Positions 24,397 through 33,208 of a stretch of 64,000 nucleotides of DNA are shown piece by piece; positions within the stretch are counted from its first letter, which is position 1, and the number at the start of each line of letters is the position of its first letter. The notes under the pieces are model-generated. The model searched no databases, was not told the origin of the DNA, and was given only the letters and a program-made list of their open reading frames with translations. The position numbers and the translations under genes are program-made. The stretch covers positions 310,001-374,000 of the forward strand of contig CAWJGZ010000001.1 of NCBI GenBank assembly GCA_963842505.1, given 5' to 3'. This stretch comes from PALSA-129 sp963842505. Lineage in GTDB: Bacteria; Acidobacteriota; Terriglobia; Bryobacterales; Bryobacteraceae.

Positions 24397-26151
24397 GTGC
24401 CCTCTCGCACCCTGTACCAGGTACTCGAAGAAGCCGCGCGGCGTTATGGCGATCTCCCCGCGCTGCGGCAGCCTGCCGGCGGCGGTTACCTCACGCTGTC
24501 CTGGAGTCAGTACTTCCAGGCGGTACAGGAGATCTCGCTGGGCCTGCGCTCGCTCGGCATAGGCAAGGGCGACGTGGTGGCGCTAAACTCGGAAACGCGC
24601 CTGGAGCTTTACCTGGCCGACCTGGGCATCATGTCGAACGGATCGATTGCGGCCGCTCTGTATCCCAGCTATCCGCCCAAGGACCTGCTGCACAACCTGG
24701 AAGCCGCCGGGGCGCGGGCGGTTTTCGTGGAAAATCCCAAGGTCTTCGCGGCGCTGCGCGCCGCGCCGGTGGAACACTGGATTCTGCTTACCGGGCGGGC
24801 CGAAGGGGCGCTCACGCTGGAAGAACTGCGCGCCATGGGCCGCGCGGCGCTCGAGCGCGGAGATGCACCAGACGCCCCGGAACCGGCCGATCCGGCCGTG
24901 CTGTACCTCACTTCCGGCGCCACCGGTGAACCCAAGATGGCGGTGGTGGCCCACCAGGCGATCTGCGCCAACATCGCCATGGGGCCGGCCGCGCTGCCGC
25001 TGGGACCGGGAGATTCGACGATAGCTTTCCTGCCCTCGGCGCACATCGCGCAGCGCGTGGTGGTGGAATTCCTGCCGATTCCCGCGGGCATGCCGGTGAC
25101 GTTCTCCGAGAGCCTGCTGCAATTGCCGCAGGAGATTCGCACGGTGCGGCCCACCCTGCTGCTGGCACCACCGCGCATGTGGGAGCGTATCTATTCCACG
25201 GTGTGCACTGAACTGCGCAAGCGCCCGGCGCTGGCGCGCAAGGCGTTCTACGCCGCGCTGGGGCTGGGCCTGGCGGCGGCCCGCTACCGGCACAACGGCA
25301 CACCCGTGCCGTGGTACATCCGGATCCCGCTAGGTACGGCCGACCGGCTGATGTTCCAGAAGATCCGCAGCCGGTTCGGCGGCCGCTTGCGGGTGGCCGC
25401 ATCGGGCGCCGCGCCACTGAGCAAAGACCTGGCCGATTTCTATGAAGCTATCGGCATGCCGCTGGTGGAAGGCTACGGATTAACCGAAGGCGGGGTGGCC
25501 ACGCTCAACCCGATTGATCGTCCCAAGCCCGGCAGCATCGGCAAGGCGCTCCCCGGCGTCCAGGTCCGTTTCACCGAAGACGGCGAACTCCTGATCAAGA
25601 GCCCATGCCTGTTTTCCAGTTACTGGAACGACCCGGGCGCTACCGCCGAAGTGCTGCGCGACGGTTGGCTGCATACCGGCGACGTGGGCCACGCCGATGA
25701 CGACGGGTATGTTTTCATCACCGGGCGCAAGAAAGAGCTGATTGTTTCCTCCACCGGCAAGAAGATCTATCCTTCGCGCGTGGAGAGCCTGTTCAAGATG
25801 GAACCGATTGTCAGCCAGGTGCTGCTGATCGGCGACCGGCTACCTTACCTTACCGCGCTGATCACTTTCAACCCGGCGGCGGCGCGGGCGCTCAAAGGAA
25901 TGGACGAATGGAAGAGCCGCCCCAGCGCGGAACTGGCCACCGCGCCTCCGGTGGTGGCGGAAATCCGCAAAGCGGTGACGCGAGTCAACAACCAGCTTGC
26001 GCCATTCGAACAGGTGCGCAAGCACCGCATTCTGGCGCGCGATTTCTTGATTGAAGCCGGCGAGCTGACGGCTACCATGAAGTTGCGGCGCGTGCGCGCC
26101 CTTGAGAACTTCAAGGAAGAGATCGCGGAGTTATATGCGGGACGGGAGTAA
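24397..26151 (+). CDS. Long-chain acyl-CoA synthetase (AMP-forming ligase)
   Basis: A 584-residue ANL-superfamily ligase. It activates a fatty or aromatic acid to an acyl-adenylate and then to the CoA thioester. The P-loop motif is LYLTSGATGEPKMAVVAHQA (T-S-G-x-T-G-x-P-K; Ala replaces Ser/Thr at one site). Further motifs are GYGLTEGGV, DGWLHTGDVGHADDDGYVF and GRKKELIVSSTGKKIYP, with the catalytic Lys near TATMKLRR. Its length and IVSSTGKKI hinge fit the long-chain FadD15 type. The GTG at 24397 starts the normal N-terminus PSRTLYQVLEEA; TTG 24388 is an alternative. No Shine-Dalgarno was seen. Confidence 0.88.
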   Translation: MPSRTLYQVLEEAARRYGDLPALRQPAGGGYLTLSWSQYFQAVQEISLGLRSLGIGKGDVVALNSETRLELYLADLGIMSNGSIAAALYPSYPPKDLLHNLEAAGARAVFVENPKVFAALRAAPVEHWILLTGRAEGALTLEELRAMGRAALERGDAPDAPEPADPAVLYLTSGATGEPKMAVVAHQAICANIAMGPAALPLGPGDSTIAFLPSAHIAQRVVVEFLPIPAGMPVTFSESLLQLPQEIRTVRPTLLLAPPRMWERIYSTVCTELRKRPALARKAFYAALGLGLAAARYRHNGTPVPWYIRIPLGTADRLMFQKIRSRFGGRLRVAASGAAPLSKDLADFYEAIGMPLVEGYGLTEGGVATLNPIDRPKPGSIGKALPGVQVRFTEDGELLIKSPCLFSSYWNDPGATAEVLRDGWLHTGDVGHADDDGYVFITGRKKELIVSSTGKKIYPSRVESLFKMEPIVSQVLLIGDRLPYLTALITFNPAAARALKGMDEWKSRPSAELATAPPVVAEIRKAVTRVNNQLAPFEQVRKHRILARDFLIEAGELTATMKLRRVRALENFKEEIAELYAGRE

Positions 26152-26152
26152 A

Positions 26153-26175
26153 GGGCAGGCGGGCACCGCCTGCCC
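26153..26175. terminator. Perfect 10-bp hairpin between convergent genes
   Basis: Stem gggcaggcgg (26153-26162), three-base loop, stem ccgcctgccc (26166-26175), starting one base after the acyl-CoA synthetase stop. It could stop transcripts from both directions, since the next gene is convergent. There is no T-run, so it may instead be another of the REP-like palindromes of this window. Confidence 0.5.
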
Positions 26176-26256
26176 CACTATGGAAACAGCCGGCTGAAAC
26201 CGGATGCGGCCAGGATCGGCCGTCCCATTTCAGCGGCGGCGCGCGCTATAGGGACG

Positions 26257-28995
26257 CTATAGGGTGTACTCGGCTTTCATCATTTCGTCTTCGTCTGAGT
26301 ACTTCATCGCGAAGCCGAGTTCCTCGCAGATGCGGATCACGGCCCGGTTGTCAGGCAGAATCCCGGCGGTCAGTTTGGCGAGTTTCTCGTCTGCGCCCAC
26401 GGTCAGCAGGCGGCCGAGCAGCTCCTTGCCTAAGCCGCGGCCTTGCCACTGGTCGCTGACCAGCACGGCCACCTCGGCTTCGCGCGTGCCGAGGATCTTG
26501 ACCAGGCGGCTTACGGCGAGGATCTCGCTTTCGCCGGTTTGCGGATTGCGGCGCACGGCCACCAACGCCATTTCACGGTCGTAGTCGATGAAGCAGATGC
26601 GCGTCAGACGCTCGTGGGTGGTGCGCTGCTCGAGATTGATGAGGTGGAAATAACGCAGGTAGACGCTGCGTTCGGAAAGCGTTTCATGGAAGCGCACCAT
26701 GGCCGGCTCATCCTCGGGCCGGATGGGTCGGATGGTCACTTCGGTGGCGTCCTTCATGGTCCACGGCGAGACGTAGCGGGCCGGATAGGCGCGGATGGCG
26801 GTCTTGGGGACTTGGTCGAGTTCGACTTCCGGTCCGTGGACCACCACGCGCGCGTCCAGAGCGATCAAACCGTCGGGGGAAACCAGGAGCGGGTTAATGT
26901 CGATTTCCTTGATCCAGCGCTGTTCGGCCACCAGCGCGCTGAAACGCACTAGTAGCACTTCGAGCGCCTGCAGGTCGACCGGCTTGCGGCCGCGAACGCC
27001 TTTCAGGGCCTTGTAGATCTTGGTCTGCTCCATCATGCGGCGCGCCAGCGTGGTGTTCAAGGGCGGCAACGCCAAGGCGCGGTCTTTGAAGACTTCCACC
27101 AGTTGCCCGCCGGTGCCGAACAGCAGCACGGGCCCGAATTGGGGATCGAGGCTGGCGCCGATGATCAGCTCGTAGGCGTCCTTGAACTTGACCATGGGTT
27201 GGACGGTGACGCCCTGGAAGTGCTGGGCGCCGACCTTTTCAGTAACCGACGTCTGAATGGCCGCAAAGGCTTTCTTCACAGCTTCGGGGCTGCCCAGGTT
27301 CAACTGCACGCCGCCGACATCGGTCTTATGCGTGATGGTTTCGGAGTAGATCTTGAGGACCACTGGGTAGCCGATCTGGTCGGCAGCCTTCACCGCGGCT
27401 GCGGCGTCCGTGGCGATGATGGTCTGGGCGACGGGAACGCCGTAAGCGCGCAGCACTTCCTTGGATTCAAACTCCGTCAGAATGGTGCGGCCTTCGCCGC
27501 GCGACTTGCGCACGATGTCCTCCACCCGCGCGCGGTCGGGGGTCCAATCGGCCGAGTCCTGCGGCATGTCGGGCGTTTCGTACAGCGACTTCAGGTTGTA
27601 GCTGTACTGCCACATGTAATTGAAGGCGCGGGCGGCCGTATCGGGGTACGGGAAAGTGGGGATGTTGGCGCGGTTCAGGATCTCTTCGCCGGCGGCCACA
27701 TCGACGCCGCCCATCCAACTCGCCAGCACCGGCTTGCCTTCCTGTTTGGCCATTGGCTTGAGCTGTTCGGCGATCTTGGTGGGATCGGTCATGGCTTGCG
27801 GGGTGAGAATGACCAGCATGCCGTCGCTGTTGGGATCGCCAGCGGCGATTTCAAGCGCCTTGGCGTAGCGTTCCGGAGAAGCGTCTCCGATGATGTCGAC
27901 CGGGTTGTTGTGGCTCCAGGTGGCCGGCAGCACGGCATTGTAGGCTTCCAAGGTGGCGGGAGACAGCTCGGCCAGTTCTCCGCCGCCGGTAATGAGAGCG
28001 TCGGTGGCGAGGACGCCGGGGCCGCCGGCGTTGGTGACGATGGTGAGGCGCGGCCCGCGCGGGCTGGGCTGCTTGGAAAGCACTTCGGCCATGTAGAACA
28101 GGTCGGCGACGTTGTTGACACGCAGCACGCCGCTGCGCCGGAAGGCAGCTTCCAACACCTCATCGCTTCCGGTCAGGGCGCCGGTGTGGGACGCGGCGGC
28201 CTTGGCGGCCGCGGCCGAGCGACCCGGTTTGATGACGATAATCGGCTTGTTCAGCGCCACTTCCCGCGCCGCCGAAAGGAACGAGCGGGCGTTCCCGATG
28301 GATTCCATGTAAATGACAATGGAGCGGGTCTTGGGATCGTTACCCAGGTGATAGATGATGTCGCCCCAGCCTACGTCGACCATCGAGCCGACTGAAATGA
28401 ATGCGCTGAAGCCCACCATTTCCTTGAGGCTCCAGTCGAGCACGGCGGTACACAGTGCGCCGCTCTGGCTGATGAATGCAACCGATCCGGGGCGCGCGAT
28501 GGTGGTGGCGAAGGTGGCGTTGAGGCCAGTGAGAGGGCTCATCACGCCCAGGCAGTTGGGTCCAATCACGCGGACGCCGGCGGCCTGCGCTTCCTGCAGC
28601 AACCTCTGTTCCAGGGCGGCGCCTTCCGGGCCGATCTCCTTGAAGCCGGCCGAAATCACAATCGCTCCGCGAACGCCATGCTCTCCGCATTGTTTGATGA
28701 TTCCGGGAATGCTGGGCGGTGGCGTGACGACGACGGCAAGATCCGCCTCCTCCGGTAGGTCCGCAACCGAAGGGTAGGCTTTGATTCCCAGGACGCTGGG
28801 CCGCTTGGGGTTCACAGGGTAGACTGTCCCGCCGAACGGGCTGGTCACCAGGTTCCAGAGCACCGTGCGTCCGACGCTGCCAGGGTTTTCGGTAGCGCCG
28901 ATCACGGCGACCGTCTTGGGGGAGAAGAAGACATCCAGCGGCTGGTTGCCGTGGCGCTTCATTTTCTTCTTACGGAGAGGTTTAATTGCTTCCAT
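26257..28995 (-). CDS. Acyl-CoA synthetase (NDP-forming) fused to a GNAT acetyltransferase
   Basis: A 912-residue protein. Residues about 20-460 are the CoA-binding and ligase alpha part: AVIGATENPGSVGRTVLWNL at the Rossmann loop, GPNCLGVMSP, SQSGALCTAVLDWS and AASHTGALTGSDE with the phospho-His candidate. About 500-730 is an ATP-grasp beta part (PVVLKIYSETITHKTDVGGV, and LFGTGGQLVEVFKDR). About 745-912 is a GNAT domain with VLVSDQWQGRGLGKELLGRL. This is the Pat-like architecture that acetylates acetyl-CoA synthetases, or an active ADP-forming acetate:CoA ligase with an attached GNAT. It shares 14 bases with the DUF1858 gene upstream. Confidence 0.88.
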   Translation of the reverse strand: MEAIKPLRKKKMKRHGNQPLDVFFSPKTVAVIGATENPGSVGRTVLWNLVTSPFGGTVYPVNPKRPSVLGIKAYPSVADLPEEADLAVVVTPPPSIPGIIKQCGEHGVRGAIVISAGFKEIGPEGAALEQRLLQEAQAAGVRVIGPNCLGVMSPLTGLNATFATTIARPGSVAFISQSGALCTAVLDWSLKEMVGFSAFISVGSMVDVGWGDIIYHLGNDPKTRSIVIYMESIGNARSFLSAAREVALNKPIIVIKPGRSAAAAKAAASHTGALTGSDEVLEAAFRRSGVLRVNNVADLFYMAEVLSKQPSPRGPRLTIVTNAGGPGVLATDALITGGGELAELSPATLEAYNAVLPATWSHNNPVDIIGDASPERYAKALEIAAGDPNSDGMLVILTPQAMTDPTKIAEQLKPMAKQEGKPVLASWMGGVDVAAGEEILNRANIPTFPYPDTAARAFNYMWQYSYNLKSLYETPDMPQDSADWTPDRARVEDIVRKSRGEGRTILTEFESKEVLRAYGVPVAQTIIATDAAAAVKAADQIGYPVVLKIYSETITHKTDVGGVQLNLGSPEAVKKAFAAIQTSVTEKVGAQHFQGVTVQPMVKFKDAYELIIGASLDPQFGPVLLFGTGGQLVEVFKDRALALPPLNTTLARRMMEQTKIYKALKGVRGRKPVDLQALEVLLVRFSALVAEQRWIKEIDINPLLVSPDGLIALDARVVVHGPEVELDQVPKTAIRAYPARYVSPWTMKDATEVTIRPIRPEDEPAMVRFHETLSERSVYLRYFHLINLEQRTTHERLTRICFIDYDREMALVAVRRNPQTGESEILAVSRLVKILGTREAEVAVLVSDQWQGRGLGKELLGRLLTVGADEKLAKLTAGILPDNRAVIRICEELGFAMKYSDEDEMMKAEYTL

Positions 28996-29212
28996 TTTTG
29001 GTGTCTGCCTTTGACTGGAACGCGGCTTGATTGAGAGCTTCCACTACGTCCAGAACATTGAGTCCGTTCTTACGCGCCACGGATTCGATATCGCAGTCGT
29101 CGCAGGGCGATCTGAAACGGAATCCCTCAAATACCGGAATCGTTTCAGGGTGAAGCTGTTTGACATCGCGAATGATCATGTCACGGCGGATCAATTGATC
29201 AAATCGAAACAT
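28982..29212 (-). CDS. DUF1858-like small protein
   Basis: A 76-residue protein with the DUF1858/ScdA-N pattern: a start near DMIIRDVKQLHPETIPVFEG, a Phe-rich turn in place of the usual Gly-Leu, PCDDCDIESVARKNG with a CxxC pair, and an ending DVVEALNQAAF. Members often bind or accompany iron-sulfur or redox proteins through the CxxC. The gene starts at ATG 29212 after a gagg Shine-Dalgarno and overlaps the synthetase gene by 14 bases, so the two should be co-translated. A link between a redox-sensing small protein and acyl-CoA ligase control is inference. Confidence 0.7.
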   Translation of the reverse strand: MFRFDQLIRRDMIIRDVKQLHPETIPVFEGFRFRSPCDDCDIESVARKNGLNVLDVVEALNQAAFQSKADTKNGSN

Positions 29213-29333
29213 AGCTGGCGCCTCAAAATAGTATTAGTAGCACCTCTCCTACCAAAAAATCTCACGTCCTCCCGTTGCCGCCAGCCGATTCACTTTGAAT
29301 CGGGTACAATTCATAGGACGAGGGGATATCCGA

Positions 29334-30461
29334 ATGCACGCTCAGAGGGCCCGCCGGATTGCTATGCGCCGGTTCACCGGCATGATTGTTTTGGCCGCTT
29401 CGACGATTGCGGCGGTAGTCTGCACGACGACGCCGGCGCGCGGCCAGGCGGCCGAAGTGAAGACCGCGGAGCAAGTATACAAGAACATCATCGCGCTGAA
29501 GGGAACGCCCGCCGGCCAGTTGGGAGCGTCCATGCAGTTCATTGCGGTGTCGCTGGGCGTGGATTGCGAATTCTGCCACGTGCAGGGCAAGCCGGAAGCG
29601 GACGACAAGGGGCCCAAGAAGACCGCGCGGGAGATGATCACCATGACCCTGGGGATCAACCAAGACAGCTTCCGGGGCAGGCTGCAGGTGACGTGTTTTT
29701 CCTGCCACCGCGGGTCGACGAACCCGGTGAGCACGCCTCCGGTTCAGGAATCGGACGTGCCGGTGCGGCCGGCCACGGCAGCGGCAGCGCCGGCAGGCGC
29801 GGCGGCGGCCACGCCGGAGCAGATCGCCGACAAGTATCTGATGGCCGTGGGCGGCGCCGACGCCATCAAGAAGATCACCAGCCGGGTCATGAAAGGCGCG
29901 ATTCTGGTGGGCGGAATGGAATCGCCCATCGAGCTGTATACCAAGGCTCCCAACAAACGCATCTCGATCTCACACATGGGGGCACGCGAGAGCATGACGG
30001 CCTTCGATGGAACGGTGGGGTGGACCGGCAGCACGGGCGGCGCGGCGCGCGAAATGTCGGAAGCCGAAGCCGGCGGCGCCGCGCTGGACGCCGAATTCTC
30101 CCTGGCGTTGCGCCTGAAGGAGATTTTTCCGCAACTGCGCCGGGGCCGTCCCGAACAGGTGAACGGCGTGGATTGCGACGTGCTGAGCGGAACCAGGCCG
30201 GGCGGCATTGCGGTGCGGCTGTACTTCGACAAGCAGTCGGGGTTGCTGCTCCGCATGGTTCGAACCACTGCTAACTCGATGGGCCGGATGCCGGTCCAGA
30301 TTGACTACGCCGATTACAAGGAATTTGATAGCGTCAAGCTCCCGCTGCGCTGGACACTGGCGCGGCCCAACGGGCGCTTCACCATTCAAATCAAAGAGGT
30401 GCAGGATAACGTCCCGGTGGATGACACTAAGTTTACGAAACCGGCAGACCCGGCGAAGTAG
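29334..30461 (+). CDS. Dihaem c-type cytochrome, reaction-centre-subunit-like
   Basis: A 375-residue exported protein. The signal region is RRFTGMIVLAASTIAAVVC, with cleavage near GQA. Two haem sites follow: CEFCH (78-82) and CFSCH (121-125), with the MQFIAVSLGVDCEFCHV context of the photosynthetic reaction-centre cytochrome c family, common in non-phototrophic Acidobacteria. Each has a Met upstream as a possible sixth ligand. After an Ala/Pro linker, residues 155-375 form a beta-rich domain resembling LolA/DUF-type lipoprotein carriers (FDGTVGWTG, then VDCDVLSGTRPGGIAVRLYF). It probably moves electrons in the periplasm. ATG 29334 has a gagggg Shine-Dalgarno and a TACAAT-like box at 29305. 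Confidence 0.82.
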   Translation: MHAQRARRIAMRRFTGMIVLAASTIAAVVCTTTPARGQAAEVKTAEQVYKNIIALKGTPAGQLGASMQFIAVSLGVDCEFCHVQGKPEADDKGPKKTAREMITMTLGINQDSFRGRLQVTCFSCHRGSTNPVSTPPVQESDVPVRPATAAAAPAGAAAATPEQIADKYLMAVGGADAIKKITSRVMKGAILVGGMESPIELYTKAPNKRISISHMGARESMTAFDGTVGWTGSTGGAAREMSEAEAGGAALDAEFSLALRLKEIFPQLRRGRPEQVNGVDCDVLSGTRPGGIAVRLYFDKQSGLLLRMVRTTANSMGRMPVQIDYADYKEFDSVKLPLRWTLARPNGRFTIQIKEVQDNVPVDDTKFTKPADPAK

Positions 30462-30615
30462 AAATGGCCGATTTCTAACTTTAGTTTACATCGGGTGTAT
30501 TAGACATTACTCGGCTGGTACCGTTGGCACTGGTACGGCGTTATCATTCGGCTGGACAATGCGAGTACGGAACAGCGCGTCCCCTGGAGGGAGCGGATCG
30601 TTCCTGGAGGTGCTC
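30462..30615. other. Intergenic region before the LuxR regulator
   Basis: About 150 bases between same-direction genes. It is AT-richer near 30470-30510 and likely carries the regulator's promoter. No clear motif was identified. Confidence 0.4.
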
Positions 30616-31356
30616 GTGCCCCGGATACTCTTATGTAGCGGCGAACCCATCCTGGCTAGGGGATTGGAGTCGGTGCTTCGCCATGTGGAAGGTTTCGACT
30701 TGCTTCCGTCTTGTGGGAGCGTAGCCGGACTTCTGGACCTAATAACAAGCGGCAAGCCCGAGGTTCTTCTGTTGGATCTGAGCCCCGAGGTCACGTTTGC
30801 CGTCTTGAGCGACCTGAAGCAAGCCGCGCCGGACACCAGCATCGTTTTGTGGGTGACGGCCATTTCCACAGAGCTGGCGTTTCAAGCCATGGGGCTGGGG
30901 ATTCGTGGCATTCTGCGCAAACAACTGCCGGCCGAACTGCAGGTGAAGTGCCTGCAAAGAGTGTATGCGGGTGAGTTGTGGTTTGAGAAGGCCCTGACGG
31001 ACAGCTTCCTGAACGCGCGGCGGGTAGTTCTCACGAACCGCGAAGGCCAGTTGGTGAGCTTGTTGTCGCAAGGGCTGAAGAACAAAGAAATCGCCGCTAC
31101 TCTGATGGTTTCGGAAGGCACGGTGAAGGTGTATCTTTCGCGGCTGTTTGAAAAGGCCGGAGTGAAGGACCGCTTCGAGCTGGCCTTGTTTGGGTTGAGG
31201 AACCTGACTACCGGGCAGCAGCCCGTGGCGCCGAACGGACAGAGCTACAGCCGCCGTTCGGTACGTGGGCTGCGCTCTCTGTTGATGGAAAGGCGGGCCG
31301 CTCCGGCGGTGGAAGTCCCACCGCGTTTGTCGGCTGCGCGGTCGCCAATCACGTAA
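30616..31356 (+). CDS. NarL/LuxR-type response regulator
   Basis: A 246-residue two-domain regulator. The receiver-like domain (1-120) begins PRILLCSGEPILARGLESVL, where the usual acidic pair is Gly-Glu, and retains Asp in EVLLLDLSPE and Lys in ILRKQLP. The DNA-binding domain is LTNREGQLVSLLSQGLKNKE then IAATLMVSEGTVKVYLSRLF. GTG 30616 lies five bases after a ggagg and decides the start; ATG 30559 is in frame upstream. The degraded acidic pocket suggests weak or phosphorylation-independent control. No kinase is adjacent. The C-terminal 45 residues are a basic, disordered extension. The tiny membrane gene lies 62 bases downstream. Confidence 0.85.
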   Translation: MPRILLCSGEPILARGLESVLRHVEGFDLLPSCGSVAGLLDLITSGKPEVLLLDLSPEVTFAVLSDLKQAAPDTSIVLWVTAISTELAFQAMGLGIRGILRKQLPAELQVKCLQRVYAGELWFEKALTDSFLNARRVVLTNREGQLVSLLSQGLKNKEIAATLMVSEGTVKVYLSRLFEKAGVKDRFELALFGLRNLTTGQQPVAPNGQSYSRRSVRGLRSLLMERRAAPAVEVPPRLSAARSPIT

Positions 31357-31418
31357 GGAGGATGGAAGGGCTAAGGGCTATGGGTGAGGCGGGACAGCCC
31401 GCGGGGAGGACTTGAACT

Positions 31419-31592
31419 ATGGAACACTACTGTGCGTTATGGTCGATTGTCTTCATGATGGGCTTCGTGATGGTCTTCGACGGGTCTCACCACCGCAAGA
31501 GAATCGATCGGCTTTTCCGGTCGGTGAATCTTTTTACACAGGACGAACTGAACCAGGTCCGCGCCATATGGGCGGCCTGCCAGGAGAACTAA
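31419..31592 (+). CDS. 57-residue membrane-anchored small protein
   Basis: ATG 31419 preceded by ggggagga (31403-31410) opens a 57-codon frame. The N-terminus is a hydrophobic helix, ALWSIVFMMGFVMVF (residues 6-20). A basic linker follows (HHRKRIDRLFR), then an amphipathic tail, TQDELNQVRAIWAACQEN. Strong Shine-Dalgarno spacing, a clean anchor-plus-charged-tail layout and paired hairpins after the stop support a real gene. No family was recognised. Confidence 0.6.
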   Translation: MEHYCALWSIVFMMGFVMVFDGSHHRKRIDRLFRSVNLFTQDELNQVRAIWAACQEN

Positions 31593-31597
31593 CCGAG

Positions 31598-31631
31598 CAA
31601 GGGCTTCGCCCTTGATGTCCCTTCGGGACAT
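31598..31631. terminator. Two tandem hairpins with TTC loops
   Basis: caagggc-ttc-gcccttg (31598-31614) is followed immediately by atgtccc-ttc-gggacat (31615-31631), each a perfect 7-bp stem with the same three-base loop. They start six bases after the small gene's stop. They may end its transcript or be REP-like elements; no T-run follows. Confidence 0.5.
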
Positions 31632-32191
31632 GGGAGTCAGAAGCTAAGAGTTAGAAGTTAGAATTTAGAATGTTTCAGCCCTGGTTGCCGCAGATGTAAC
31701 AGCAACCAAGCCTACCTTGCGGCTTCAGAAGATAGGGATTCGTGCCGGCGCGGCGCAATCTACTGCTACCCCCCGGCCCGCATTTCTCACCAGCTTTCTG
31801 CTGCGGCGCGTGATCAGGCCGCGTCTCCTTCGTTGCGCTTGCTCAGCGTGCTCGACATACCGTTCAAGTATGCCTGCGCGCGCTGAGCGGCGCGCGCCTC
31901 GTATCCGCAGCCTTCTGACGCGCCTCGCGACGAAACCTGTTGAGAAAAGCGGGCTAGCGACCTATCTATCACCCGCGCTCTGCGGTGCGAAAGATCGTCA
32001 GTGTAGTTTTCGGCAACAGCAAGATCAAGCGGTTCGCTCCCGGGTATTGCGCCTTGATGCCGTTCGGGCAGGGCGCGTAGAAGAACGAGAAAGACACAAG
32101 AGTCTATTTCACGGTTTTCCGGGCGGCTCGACGGTGCGGCCGGACTTTGAAGCATTACGGGGCCCGATCAAAGCCGCGCGACAATGATGGT
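31632..32191. other. 560-base region without a recognised gene
   Basis: Open frames exist on both strands (for example 31717-32187 on plus, 31814-32155 on minus), but neither shows family motifs, and their composition is that of unconstrained GC-rich sequence. A short run of tandem gttagaa-like words (31645-31672) and a GC-rich palindrome gcgcgcgctgagcggcgcgcgc-like around 31878 are the only structures. It must include the promoter for the downstream dehydrogenase. Confidence 0.4.
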
Positions 32192-33190
32192 ATGCGCGCA
32201 TGGCTGATGGATTCCTACGATGGCGTAGAGAAACTGCGGTTGGGTGAGGCGGCCGATCCTGTGCCGGGGCCGGGACAGGTGGTCCTGCGAGTGCGGTTCG
32301 CCGCACTGAACCCGGCCGATGCTTTTTTGGCCCGGGCGATGTACCCGGCGAAACCGGCATTGCCGCACATTTTGGGGCGCGATGCGGTGGGTGACGTGGT
32401 ATCCGTGGGGCCTGGTGTGGAACCGGCGTGGGTGGGAGAAACCGCCGGCATTCTCAGATGCGAAGTGGGCGTGAACGTGTGGGGAACGCTGGCTGAGAAA
32501 GTGGCCGTGCCGGCAGACTGTCTGGCGCGTGTCCCGGCGGGTTGGACGAATGAAGAGATGGCGGGCGCGCCGCTGGTATGCCTTACTGCGTGGCAGGCGC
32601 TGACGCAGTGGAGCGAACCGCCGGCGCCGCCAGCCGCGGGTTCGGTGCTGTTGGTGACGGGCGCTTCGGGTGGCGTGGGGGTAGCTACGGTGCTGCTGGG
32701 GAAATCCATGGGCCTGACGGTCGCGGGGCTTTCGCGCAACGCGGGGAAGGGCGCGAAGCTGCGGGAACTCGGTGCGGACCTGGTATTCGACCCGCGGGAC
32801 GCGGACTGGCGCAAGAAACTGGCCGCGGCGATTGCGCCGCGCAAGGTGGACCTGGCGGTGGATACCGTGGGCGGCGCGCTGTTTAGCCAAGTGGTCGCCG
32901 CGCTGGGATACGGCGGGCGGATCAGCGTGGTGGGCCGCAGCGGCGGCGTGGTGCCGGAGTTCAACACCGGGACGCTGTTCTTCCGCAGGAATCGGATCGG
33001 CGGGGTGGCAGTGGGCGATTACGCGGCCGCTTCGGCGCAAGGGGCGTGGCAGCGGATCGTGAAGCAGTTGGATAGCGTGGGCAAGCGGCCGGTGACGGAC
33101 AGCGTTTTTGAGTTCGCGGATGCGATCAAAGCGTTCGGACGGCTGGCCGAGGGTCCGATGGGGAAGGTGCTGGTGAGGGTGGCGGGGTAA
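32192..33190 (+). CDS. Zinc-free alcohol dehydrogenase / quinone reductase-like protein
   Basis: A 332-residue medium-chain dehydrogenase. GroES-like domain: DPVPGPGQVVLRVRFAALNP then ADAFLARAMYPAKPALPHIL and GRDAVGDVVSVGP. Nucleotide loop: VLLVTGASGGVGVATVLLGK (A-S-G-G-V-G). The zinc-ligand Cys/His set of alcohol dehydrogenases is missing, so a quinone/enone reductase role is likely. ATG 32192 starts the recognisable N-terminus MRAWLMDSYDG; the frame itself opens at 32147. It is a second member of the family in the window (see 15506) but only loosely similar to it. It stands alone; the neighbour is convergent. Confidence 0.85.
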   Translation: MRAWLMDSYDGVEKLRLGEAADPVPGPGQVVLRVRFAALNPADAFLARAMYPAKPALPHILGRDAVGDVVSVGPGVEPAWVGETAGILRCEVGVNVWGTLAEKVAVPADCLARVPAGWTNEEMAGAPLVCLTAWQALTQWSEPPAPPAAGSVLLVTGASGGVGVATVLLGKSMGLTVAGLSRNAGKGAKLRELGADLVFDPRDADWRKKLAAAIAPRKVDLAVDTVGGALFSQVVAALGYGGRISVVGRSGGVVPEFNTGTLFFRRNRIGGVAVGDYAAASAQGAWQRIVKQLDSVGKRPVTDSVFEFADAIKAFGRLAEGPMGKVLVRVAG

Positions 33191-33208
33191 ACCCAACTCG
33201 GTTGGCAC

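Noticed and set aside
31717..32187. 156-codon frame as a real gene
   Set aside because: No start signal, no motif, overlaps an opposite frame of similar size and the start region of the dehydrogenase.
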